Below are positions 6,342 to 11,254 of a stretch of DNA of 11,254 nucleotides, in pieces. Both the position numbers and the translations under genes were made by a program. The notes under the pieces are model-generated. The model ran no database searches and was not told the origin of the DNA. It saw only the letters and a program-made list of their open reading frames with translations. Source of the DNA: Gemmatimonadota bacterium (lineage in GTDB: Bacteria > Gemmatimonadota > Gemmatimonadetes > Gemmatimonadales > GWC2-71-9); contig JAOUDR010000042.1 of assembly GCA_029859185.1 (NCBI GenBank), forward strand, positions 1 to 11,254, read 5' to 3'. The stretch's first letter is position 1; each line of letters opens with the position of its first letter.

Positions 6342-7418
6342 AACTGTCTTGAAGGGCGAGGTCAGGTGCGCACCACGCAACGTTGTCCCGCAGCATCGCG
6401 TTGACGATCGTCAGCAGTTTCCGCGCACACGCAATCAGCGCCACCTTTTTCGGCTTCCCCGCGGCGATCAGCCGCTCATAGAACACCTTGAGCTGGGGAT
6501 TCCATCGGCGCCCGCACAGGGCCGCCAGGAACAGGGCCGTCCGCACGGGCGCGCGTCCGCCATACACCATCCGCTTCCCACGCAGCTGCCCGCTGTCCCG
6601 GGCCAACGGCGCCACCCCCACCAGCGTTGCGATCTGCTTGTGGGTCAACCGCCCGAGCTCCGGGAGCTCGCCGAGCAGGGTCGCGCTCACCACCGGCCCA
6701 ATCCCCGGGACGCTCCGGAGTAGATCATCCTTCGCCCGCCACACCGGACTCGCCTCGATCACCCGCGCCAACTCGTCGGTGACGTCCCCCAACTGGCGTT
6801 CCAGCCACCGAATGTGCTGCCGGATCCCGCGGTGCAACGGCCGCGGCGCAAAGCCCAGCCGGTTCTTCTCGGCCACCACCATCTCGAGCAACTGCCGACG
6901 CCGCGTGAGCAGGGCGTCGAGGAGCTGGCTCGCCTCGTCCCCCAGCGGCCGCGGCGTCGGCCGCACCCGCTCGGCAAACAACGCCAAGATCCCCGCGTCC
7001 AACCGGTCCGTCTTCGCCAATTGTCCCGTGCCCTTGGCAAAGGCCCGCACCTGGCGCGGATTCGCCACCACCACCGGGATCCCCGCGGCTGCCACCGCAG
7101 CGACCGCGGCGCGCTCGAAGCCGCCGGTCGCCTCACACACGAGCAACGCCGGCCGCAGCCCGCGGAGCCGCCCGGTGAGGTCCGCCACGCCCGCCTCATC
7201 GTTCGGCACCTGCCAGCACTCCCCCGTCGGGCGCACCGCCACGTCCAAGGTCGCTTTCGCCACATCCAGGCCGACGAACACCGCGTCGTCCTTCATGCCC
7301 CCCTCCTCGCAGAACGGCCTCGTCGCGACCCGATCTTGCGACATGCGGGCTGCCGGCCCCGACCAACTGCTCGGGCTTCCGACGAGTCCTGACGGCGGGC
7401 GACGCCCTGGCTAACGGA
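6333..7418 (-). mobile_element. IS110-family insertion sequence at an attC core
   Basis: A DEDD transposase gene on minus is enclosed by a 9-bp inverted repeat, TCCGTTAGC at 6333-6341 and GCTAACGGA at 7410-7418. The transposase stop codon lies inside the left copy, so there is almost no non-coding DNA at its 3' end; about 120 bases lie upstream of its start. IS110 elements lack classical terminal repeats and target duplications, so these ends are an estimate, and the repeat itself may partly be attC core sequence. Confidence 0.6.
6337..7296 (-). CDS. IS110-family transposase (DEDD recombinase)
   Basis: 319 residues from ATG 7294-7296, chosen because GAGGAGGGGGG lies immediately upstream; an in-frame start at 7344 lacks this. 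The N-terminal RuvC-like domain has FVGLDVAKATLD (Asp11), LVCEATGG (Glu55) and KTDRLDA (Asp97, Asp100), the DEDD set. A helical middle (about 120-190) follows, then the C-terminal domain with VPGIGPVVSATLLGELPELG, LVGVAPLARDSG (nucleophile Ser235) and the RTALFLAAL helix. It looks intact. Family members recombine DNA guided by a structured RNA from the element's non-coding end. The gene sits directly against an attC right core, recalling the IS1111-attC elements that target integron sites. Confidence 0.9.
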   Translation of the reverse strand: MKDDAVFVGLDVAKATLDVAVRPTGECWQVPNDEAGVADLTGRLRGLRPALLVCEATGGFERAAVAAVAAAGIPVVVANPRQVRAFAKGTGQLAKTDRLDAGILALFAERVRPTPRPLGDEASQLLDALLTRRRQLLEMVVAEKNRLGFAPRPLHRGIRQHIRWLERQLGDVTDELARVIEASPVWRAKDDLLRSVPGIGPVVSATLLGELPELGRLTHKQIATLVGVAPLARDSGQLRGKRMVYGGRAPVRTALFLAALCGRRWNPQLKVFYERLIAAGKPKKVALIACARKLLTIVNAMLRDNVAWCAPDLALQDSC

Positions 7419-7440
7419 CGGTCTCGCAGACCCTAGACTG
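7297..7440 (-). ncRNA. Possible bridge-RNA region of the IS110 element
   Basis: The non-coding stretch upstream of the transposase can form several stems. GCCCCGA (7356-7362) pairs with TCGGGC (7371-7376) around an 8-base loop, and GGTCT (7420-7424) pairs with AGACC (7428-7432). IS110-group elements are known to encode their bridge RNA in this position. No loop-to-target pairing was demonstrated here, so this is a candidate only. Confidence 0.3.
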
Positions 7441-7532
7441 CACGGGCTATCGCCCACCGGAATCTGGCGGCAATTTGAAGGGGACGCGATATACAAGACC
7501 GCACGGGAGGCAGTCGCTATCTTTAGCCCGTG
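7441..7532. repeat. 9-bp inverted repeat flanking the DUF4160 leader
   Basis: CACGGGCTA (7441-7449) is the exact inverse of TAGCCCGTG (7524-7532), which includes the DUF4160 GTG start. It could be a decayed attC (TTTAGCCC at the right) or a leader fold that hides the start codon. Pairing of the sequence inside it is poor. Confidence 0.3.
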
Positions 7533-7769
7533 AGCCCGACCGTCTTCCGCAGCCGCGGATTCCGCTTCTACTTCTTCTCGCGGGAGGAGCCGCGGCTCCA
7601 CGTACACGTACAGCATGCGAACGGTGAAGCCAAGTTCTGGTTGGAGCCGGCGATCGCAATCGCGCAGAACTACGGCCTTCGGCCCGATGAGCTGACGACG
7701 GCCGAAGACCTGATTCGGGAGCACGAGGATGAGATCCGAACAGCGTGGCGCAAGCACTTCAGCGGTTGA
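7530..7769 (+). CDS. DUF4160 family protein, probable toxin-antitoxin-like module partner
   Basis: 79 residues from a GTG start. It begins SPTVFRSRGFRFYFFSREE and has the family's PRLHVHV motif (21-27), followed by NGEAKFWLEP and a C-terminal helix ending EIRTAWRKHF. These match the DUF4160 pattern, in which small proteins are usually encoded next to DUF2442. The DUF2442 gene here overlaps by 41 bases, implying coupled expression. Such pairs are common in mobile arrays and are often listed as toxin-antitoxin-like, but the biochemical activity of either partner is not known to me. No strong ribosome-binding site is close to the GTG (GGGAGG is about 20 bases upstream), consistent with a cassette gene read from array transcription. 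Confidence 0.75.
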   Translation: MSPTVFRSRGFRFYFFSREEPRLHVHVQHANGEAKFWLEPAIAIAQNYGLRPDELTTAEDLIREHEDEIRTAWRKHFSG

Positions 7770-7998
7770 GGTCGGGAATGTTACCCGACAGGGCTTCTGG
7801 CTCCTGTTAGATGACCGCGAGCTCTTCCTGCCCTTCGCGGACTTCCCTTGGTTCCGCGCGGCCTCCATCGAAGATCTCACCACCATCGAGCGCCCGAGCG
7901 CGCACCACTTGTACTGGCCTGCGCTAGACATCGATCTCGCCGTCGAGTCCCTCGAACATCCCGAGCGGTATCCGCTCGTGAGTCGAGGTGCGGTCTAA
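7729..7998 (+). CDS. DUF2442 family protein, partner of the DUF4160 gene
   Basis: 89 residues. The conserved part begins near VEVGNVTRQGFWLLLDDRELFLPFADFPWF and continues to LYWPALDIDLAVESL, the DUF2442 pattern of a small beta-rich domain followed by a short helix. The ATG at 7729 lies inside the DUF4160 gene. The first 15 or so residues look unlike the family, so a later start is possible, but the reading frame requires some overlap. The TAA stop (7996-7998) lies within the left core GTCTAAC of attC2, so the cassette boundary supplies the stop codon. Its role, antitoxin or otherwise, is inferred only from pairing with DUF4160. Confidence 0.75.
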   Translation: MRSEQRGASTSAVEVGNVTRQGFWLLLDDRELFLPFADFPWFRAASIEDLTTIERPSAHHLYWPALDIDLAVESLEHPERYPLVSRGAV

Positions 7999-8129
7999 CA
8001 GAGGATTGCTGCAGCCGGGCGTGCACGAGGCGTGGCTCTCACTCGCGTGGCAGGTTTCTGGGTAATGCCGTTTGATACACGTTGCTGCTGGCGAGTTATC
8101 GCCCGCTGCAGAATCCTGAGCCGTTAGAC
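7993..8129 (+). other. attC: attC recombination site 2
   Basis: Left core GTCTAAC (7993-7999) and right core GTTAGAC (8123-8129) fit RYYYAAC/GTTRRRY exactly and are perfect inverses. AGGATT pairs with AATCCT and GCTGCAGC.CGGGCG with CGCCCG.CTGCAG, leaving single unpaired bases that fix strand polarity. The length is 137 bp. It shares 18 bases with attC1 at the same offset. This is the best-preserved attC in the window. Confidence 0.88.
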
Positions 8130-8150
8130 CGCGACGGCTCAGGAACGGCG

Positions 8151-8699
8151 ATGATTCGGCTCGCTCTCTTCGCGTTCTTATCGCTCCCAATCATGTGGGT
8201 GTCGAGACGCTCACTCCGCCACCCAAGGTCACACGGGTTCTCCCGCTTCTTTGCCTTCGAATCGATCCTCGCCCTCATGGTGCTCAACGCCCCACACTGG
8301 TTCGCTCATCCCCTCGCAATCTGGCAACTCCTGTCCTGGGTACTCCTGAGCACTTCCCTGGCCTTGGTCGTTTGGGGTTTCCTCAACCTACGCGGGCAAG
8401 GCGGTTTCAGTCCTACGGCTGAAACATCGACGACCTTCGCATGGGAGAACACGGGGCGCCTGGTTACGACAGGCATCTACCGCCATGTCCGCCATCCCAT
8501 GTACTCGTCACTCCTGTTCCTCGCCTGGGGGGCGGTCCTCAAGGCTGTATCCCCGGTGACGCTTGGGCTGGGTGCCGTCGCGTCTCTGGCCTTAGCGGCG
8601 ACGGCAAAGGCCGAGGAGGCTGAGAATGTGACGCGATTCGGCCAGGAGTACAAAGACTACATGGCGCGCACACGCTGCTTCGTCCCGTTCTTCCTGTGA
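8151..8699 (+). CDS. ICMT/PEMT-like integral membrane methyltransferase
   Basis: 182 residues from ATG 8151, 21 bases after attC2, the normal place for a cassette gene. Hydrophobic segments lie at about 3-17, 36-50, 56-78 and 116-150. The family signature is complete: TTGIYRHVRHPMYSSLL (106-122) forms the methyl-donor binding region, followed by the conserved Glu pair (AKAEEAENV, 153-160) and FGQEYKDYMARTRCFVPF. These are features of isoprenylcysteine carboxyl methyltransferase-like and phospholipid methyltransferase-like enzymes, which methylate lipid-linked substrates with S-adenosylmethionine. Bacterial substrates of this group are mostly unknown. Its TGA is six bases before the next attC left core. 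Confidence 0.82.
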   Translation: MIRLALFAFLSLPIMWVSRRSLRHPRSHGFSRFFAFESILALMVLNAPHWFAHPLAIWQLLSWVLLSTSLALVVWGFLNLRGQGGFSPTAETSTTFAWENTGRLVTTGIYRHVRHPMYSSLLFLAWGAVLKAVSPVTLGLGAVASLALAATAKAEEAENVTRFGQEYKDYMARTRCFVPFFL

Positions 8700-8705
8700 G
8701 TCGCG

Positions 8706-8712
8706 GTCTAAC
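8706..8712 (+). other. Orphan attC left core (truncated site)
   Basis: GCGGTCTAAC at 8703-8712 repeats the boundary seen at 7990-7999 and resembles 2999-3008. Nothing after it resembles attC1 or attC2, and no matching right core follows within 150 bases. The rest of this site has been lost and unrelated coding DNA begins within three bases. Confidence 0.55.
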
Positions 8713-8714
8713 AC

Positions 8715-8975
8715 GTGTCAGCCGAGCGGGACTTCCGGGAGGGGTTCGTGCCGGAGCTGGCGCAGGTGGACGGACCCATGCGGAACCTGTGGGCAGGGCG
8801 CGGGAAGGCATGGTTGACCCGGGAGGAGCTGAAGGAGATGAACGGACTGCTCAACCGCATCGCCGAGCTGGTGGCGCGACCGCGCCGCGGCGGCGCCCGG
8901 CTACACGCATTCTCGTACGTCCTGGCACCGGTACCGGATGCCGACCAGTCGGGGCGCCTCGAGGAGCGCCGATGA
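8715..8975 (+). pseudogene. C-terminal part of a winged-helix (ArsR-like) regulator
   Basis: 86 residues reading from a GTG right after the orphan attC core. The sequence resembles only the C-terminal half of larger helix-turn-helix regulators: ERDFREGF, a GKAWLTREELKEMNGLLNRIAEL helix, and a HAFSYVLAPVPD end strand. No DNA-binding domain is present, so the gene is most likely 5'-truncated at the attC junction. The assignment is from memory of the pattern and is moderate. The TGA overlaps the ATG of the propeller gene (ATGA), so in the intact ancestor the two were coupled. It might still be translated and serve to load ribosomes onto the next gene. Confidence 0.5.
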
Positions 8976-10171
8976 CCTGGACGCGCGTCCCCGGCTCGCG
9001 ATCGATGGCGCGCGCCCTGGCGCTGGTGGGTGCGCTCGCGTGCCTCGCGCCGTGGCAGGCGCTGGTGTCCCAGGCGCCGCTCACGGCGCAGCGCGAGTTC
9101 GTATTCCCATCGCCCGGGCTCGGCGTCGCGAACGCGATCATCGAGCTGCGCGGTGGTGGCCTCGCGGCCGTGGGGTACGCCGACCTCGGTGGACCCGGTG
9201 GAACCGATGTGCTGTTCGTCCGATTCGATGACGCCGGGGACACGCTGTGGACGCGGTCGTATGGCGGGGCGCGGGAGGACGTCGGGTGGGATGTCGTCGA
9301 GTCGCGCGACGGCGGGTTCTACGTGGTTGGGTTTACGGAGGCGCCCACAGAGGGCCGCGAAGACGTCCTGGTGCTACGTCTCGACGCGGCCGGCGAGCCA
9401 CAGTGGGAGCGGACCTTCGGCGGGGCGGGGCGCGATCGTGCCTGGTCGGCCGTGCTCGCCGCGGACGGGGGCGTCGTCATCGCGGCGGAGAGCGAGGACG
9501 TCGAGCGCGGAGGTCGCGACGCCTACATCATGCACGTGGGAGACGATGGAACGGCGCGGTGGACGCGCCGGGTGGAAGCGGCGGGAGATCAACGCGTGTA
9601 CCACATCGCCCGAACCAGCGACGGCGCGTTCGTCGCCACCGGCACCACGGGGCAGGACGGCGATGGCGCGCGCGACGTCTACGTGGTCCGGGTGGATACG
9701 GTCGGTGAGGTCATGTGGACACGCTCGTTCGGCGGACCACCGGACGATGTGGGGCATGGAGTGCTCGCGCTGGACGAGGGCCACGTGCTCGTGACCGGAT
9801 ACGGCGCCACGCGCACGAGCGGCGGTACCGACGTGTATCTCATTCGTATCGACGCATCGGGAGACCCGGTGTTTTGGCGGCACCATGGCGGAGCCGACAA
9901 CGACCGCGCCATGATGAGCGCCGGCATACCGGGTGGCGGGGTGGTGAGCGTCGGGTTCTCGATCGGGCGCGCGGGATCGGACATCGTCGTTGTGGAGAGT
10001 GACTCTGCCGGCAGCGCCCGGCGCTGGACGCGGCTCGAGCGGCCTGGCGACGACCGCGGCGTCATGATCCTCGCCAGACGCGCCGGGCAGTACGTGCTCG
10101 CCGGGACGCTCGGCCGGTCCGGCTCGTCACCGGGACAGTTTGCCGTGTTGTGGTTGGCCGGCGGCCCGTGA
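8972..10171 (+). CDS. Secreted beta-propeller repeat protein
   Basis: 399 residues; the start is ATG 8972 overlapping the upstream stop, with GAGGAG at 8961-8966 as ribosome-binding site. A second ATG (residue 12) begins a cleaner signal peptide, MARALALVGALACLAPWQAL..SQA. The mature part is a chain of six repeats of roughly 50 residues plus a closing strand. Each contains a strand of the form DVYVVRVD, then xxGexxWTRSFGG, then an Asp/Gly/Arg turn and a strand like GFYVVGFTE. Such repeats build a propeller that usually binds proteins or sugars rather than catalysing a reaction. No anchor or sorting signal is visible after the last repeat. The binding partner is unknown. Confidence 0.75.
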   Translation: MTWTRVPGSRSMARALALVGALACLAPWQALVSQAPLTAQREFVFPSPGLGVANAIIELRGGGLAAVGYADLGGPGGTDVLFVRFDDAGDTLWTRSYGGAREDVGWDVVESRDGGFYVVGFTEAPTEGREDVLVLRLDAAGEPQWERTFGGAGRDRAWSAVLAADGGVVIAAESEDVERGGRDAYIMHVGDDGTARWTRRVEAAGDQRVYHIARTSDGAFVATGTTGQDGDGARDVYVVRVDTVGEVMWTRSFGGPPDDVGHGVLALDEGHVLVTGYGATRTSGGTDVYLIRIDASGDPVFWRHHGGADNDRAMMSAGIPGGGVVSVGFSIGRAGSDIVVVESDSAGSARRWTRLERPGDDRGVMILARRAGQYVLAGTLGRSGSSPGQFAVLWLAGGP

Positions 10172-10177
10172 CGCGCT

Positions 10178-10255
10178 GTTCAATCCTCGCGTGGCGGCCT
10201 GCGGCGGCCCACCAGCGAACAAGTCGCCCGCAACTGAAGCGCAGAAGCGTTGAGC
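10178..10255 (+). other. attC: Degenerate short attC-like site
   Basis: The right half from 10222, CGCCCGCAACTGAAGCGCAG followed by AAGCGTTGAGC (core GTTGAGC, 10249-10255), is clearly related to attC1's right half. The left core GTTCAAT differs at its last base, and the site is only 78 bp. Stem pairing is weak. A cassette-like gene starts 28 bases later. Confidence 0.5.
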
Positions 10256-10283
10256 GGCAACGAGAGTTCATCGGAGCCCCCTA

Positions 10284-10460
10284 GTGGCCGGCCATCTCGA
10301 AGGGTCCAATGCTCAGATCAATCACTGGCTGCTTTCCGGAGATCCTTCCATCCGATGGCAGGCGCAGCGAGACCTCTTTGGGGCCAAACCAGAGACTTGG
10401 CGCCAGGAACGAAAGCGAGTGGCGACCCATGGCTGGGGGGTTCGAATCCTCGAGGAACAG
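10284..10460 (+). pseudogene. N-terminal stub of a squalene-cyclase-like (alpha-alpha toroid) gene
   Basis: 59 codons from a GTG start: INHWLLSGDPSIRWQAQRDL, then TWRQERKRVATHGWGVRILEEQ. This is the characteristic opening of proteins annotated squalene cyclase or prenyltransferase-like in many soil bacteria, normally about 300 residues. The resemblance stops abruptly at 10460, where sequence of an IS481 transposase tail begins. The gene therefore lost its body to an insertion plus deletion. Placement 28 bases after an attC-like right core indicates it was a gene cassette. Confidence 0.6.
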
Positions 10461-10775
10461 GCGCCCTCGATGACGAGACCCCCGCGTCCCGCTGGACGCC
10501 GTCGCCGCGGCCCTATCCCGAACGCATCACCCCGCCTGAGTACCCCGGCCACTGCGAAGTCCGCCGTGTCTCCAGCGCGGGCACGTTTCGGCTCCACTCT
10601 GGGCAACACTTCCTGAGCCAAGCGCTCAACGCCGAATACATCGGACTCGAACAGATCGCGGATGGCCTCTGGAACATCCTCTACTACGACACGCTCCTAG
10701 GCCGCTTCGACCACCATCGCCACACCATCACCGGGGCCCCGTCCCTCAAACAAAAGTGTTAACCATGTCCCCGGA
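10461..10775 (+). mobile_element. 3'-end remnant of a second IS481-family element
   Basis: Only the transposase C-terminus and one end repeat are left. GTGTTAACCATGTCCCCGG (10756-10774) matches the end units of the complete element (GTGTTACCTATGTCCCCGG) with two differences. The remainder of the element is absent from the window. Confidence 0.75.
10463..10762 (+). pseudogene. C-terminal fragment of an IS481-family transposase
   Basis: About 99 codons: ALDDETPASRW..SPRPYPERITPPEYPGHCEVR, then a beta-rich tail ending ILYYDTLLGRFD and HTITGAPSLKQKC. It aligns with the tail of the complete transposase (PEYPSHYGTRYV, YFYDYLLGHLDE) but is clearly divergent, so it comes from a different IS481 member and not from a copy of the neighbour. 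The catalytic core is missing. Its stop TAA lies inside the end repeat. Confidence 0.8.
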
Positions 10776-10812
10776 CATTCTGTCAACTATCTTCCCGGCT
10801 GCTCAGCTTGCC

Positions 10813-11025
10813 TCAGAGATCGTCGGGCTTGAGGCCAGTCCGTTTCGCGATGCGGGCCAGCATCCGTGGGCCCACCTCTTCGTTGTCATGAAACGAGAAT
10901 ACGAAATCCGGCCACTCAGGGCGAGCGAGGGTCTTGTGGGAACCGGACGATCGTTTGATGATCCAGCCGATGCGAAGCAATGCTGCCAGTACCCGCCGCG
11001 CGGTCGTGGAGGGCCAAGCGCTCAC
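10813..11025 (-). CDS. hicA: HicA-family mRNA interferase toxin
   Basis: 70 residues from a GTG start that overlaps the hicB stop (GTGA). It has the HicA layout: an N-terminal helix (TARRVLAALLRIGW), the beta-strand WIIKRSSGSHKTL with the catalytic histidine in GSH (residue 30), a strand DFVFSFH, and a final helix VGPRMLARIAKRTGL. HicA toxins fold like double-stranded RNA-binding domains and cut translated mRNA. The full family length is present, so it is likely active. Its expression is tied to hicB by the overlap. Confidence 0.85.
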   Translation of the reverse strand: MSAWPSTTARRVLAALLRIGWIIKRSSGSHKTLARPEWPDFVFSFHDNEEVGPRMLARIAKRTGLKPDDL

Positions 11026-11228
11026 GCGGCCTGGAAGGTGAGCCGCAGCAGGCTGGGGGACGCTTCACCATGCTCCAAGCGCTCGGCGATCACGCGCAGT
11101 GCCAAGGCCTGGACCCGTGCCAAGGCCTCGTCGCGGGTCTGGCCGTAGGCCATGACGCCCGCCAAGTCGGGTACCTCGGCGATCCAGCGCCCGTCCGCTT
11201 CGCGCTCTAGCTCGATCTGGAGCTTCAT
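11022..11228 (-). CDS. hicB: HicB-family antitoxin (short form)
   Basis: 68 residues from ATG 11226-11228. It matches the partial RNase H-like HicB domain: LQIELEREADGRWIAEVPDLAGVMAYGQTRDEALARVQALAL. The C-terminal ribbon-helix-helix or HTH DNA-binding domain found in longer HicB proteins is absent, so it can bind the toxin but probably does not repress its own promoter. The order is antitoxin first, toxin second. Only 26 bases of upstream sequence are inside the window, so the promoter cannot be judged. Confidence 0.85.
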   Translation of the reverse strand: MKLQIELEREADGRWIAEVPDLAGVMAYGQTRDEALARVQALALRVIAERLEHGEASPSLLRLTFQAA

Positions 11229-11254
11229 ACACCCAATCTAGTGCTTTCCCGGTC

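Noticed and set aside
6488..7414. Long + frames opposite the IS110 transposase
   Set aside because: Products of high GC third-position bias; rich in Arg, Ser and Pro without domains.
7297..7931. A 212-codon minus frame over the DUF4160/DUF2442 genes
   Set aside because: Antisense to two recognisable proteins and without family resemblance.
1..11254. CRISPR arrays, tRNA or rRNA genes
   Set aside because: No regularly spaced direct repeats and no cloverleaf or rRNA-like sequence was recognised on either strand; the repeats present are attC sites and IS ends.

Overview
The window is GC-rich (by eye well over 60%), with dense genes on both strands, frequent 4-bp start/stop overlaps, GTG starts and several extracytoplasmic proteins. 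Protein style (an IS481 transposase opening MPWR.., M30-like and S8 peptidases, winged-helix regulator plus secreted propeller pair) suggests a Gemmatimonadota-like soil or sediment bacterium. That placement is inference. The best single description is a stretch of a sedentary (chromosomal) integron cassette array damaged by insertion sequences. No integrase or attI is inside the window.

Layout. 3-1591: a 5'-incomplete secreted metallopeptidase translationally coupled to a small lipoprotein, ending in a strong hairpin. 1679-2988: a complete IS481-family element (transposase on minus) with unusual doubled inverted-repeat ends. 3002-3139: attC site 1. 3162-5775: a minus-strand cluster of MarR regulator, secreted metallo-beta-lactamase-fold hydrolase and NAD(P)-dependent quinone-oxidoreductase-like enzyme. 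Two near-identical palindromes, ACTCCTCGCGAGGAGT type, lie in front of marR and of the hydrolase. 5851-6186: C-terminal relic of a subtilase. 6194-6341: a degenerate attC abutting an IS110-family element (6333 to about 7418). 7530-7998: overlapping DUF4160/DUF2442 pair, a probable toxin-antitoxin-like module. 7993-8129: attC site 2. 8151-8699: ICMT-like membrane methyltransferase. 8706: the left core of a third attC, cut off after seven bases and joined to a 5'-truncated winged-helix regulator that is coupled to a secreted beta-propeller protein (8972-10171). 10178-10255: a shorter, degenerate attC. 10284-10460: N-terminal stub of a cyclase-like cassette gene, truncated by the tail of a second IS481-family element (10461-10775). 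10813-11228: a hicB-hicA toxin-antitoxin pair on minus.

How it fits together. attC1 and attC2 have the same length (138 and 137 bp), pair at their ends, and share an identical 18-mer 84 bases after the left core, so they are paralogous sites of one array. Their orientation (left core YYYAAC, right core GTTRRR on +) means ordinary cassettes read on +. The marR cluster reads against the array and carries its own promoters and operators, so it does not need an integron promoter. The regulator probably represses itself and the hydrolase/oxidoreductase genes until a small-molecule signal appears. IS110 inserted at an attC core, and IS481 elements next to attC1 and inside a cassette gene, show how such arrays decay.
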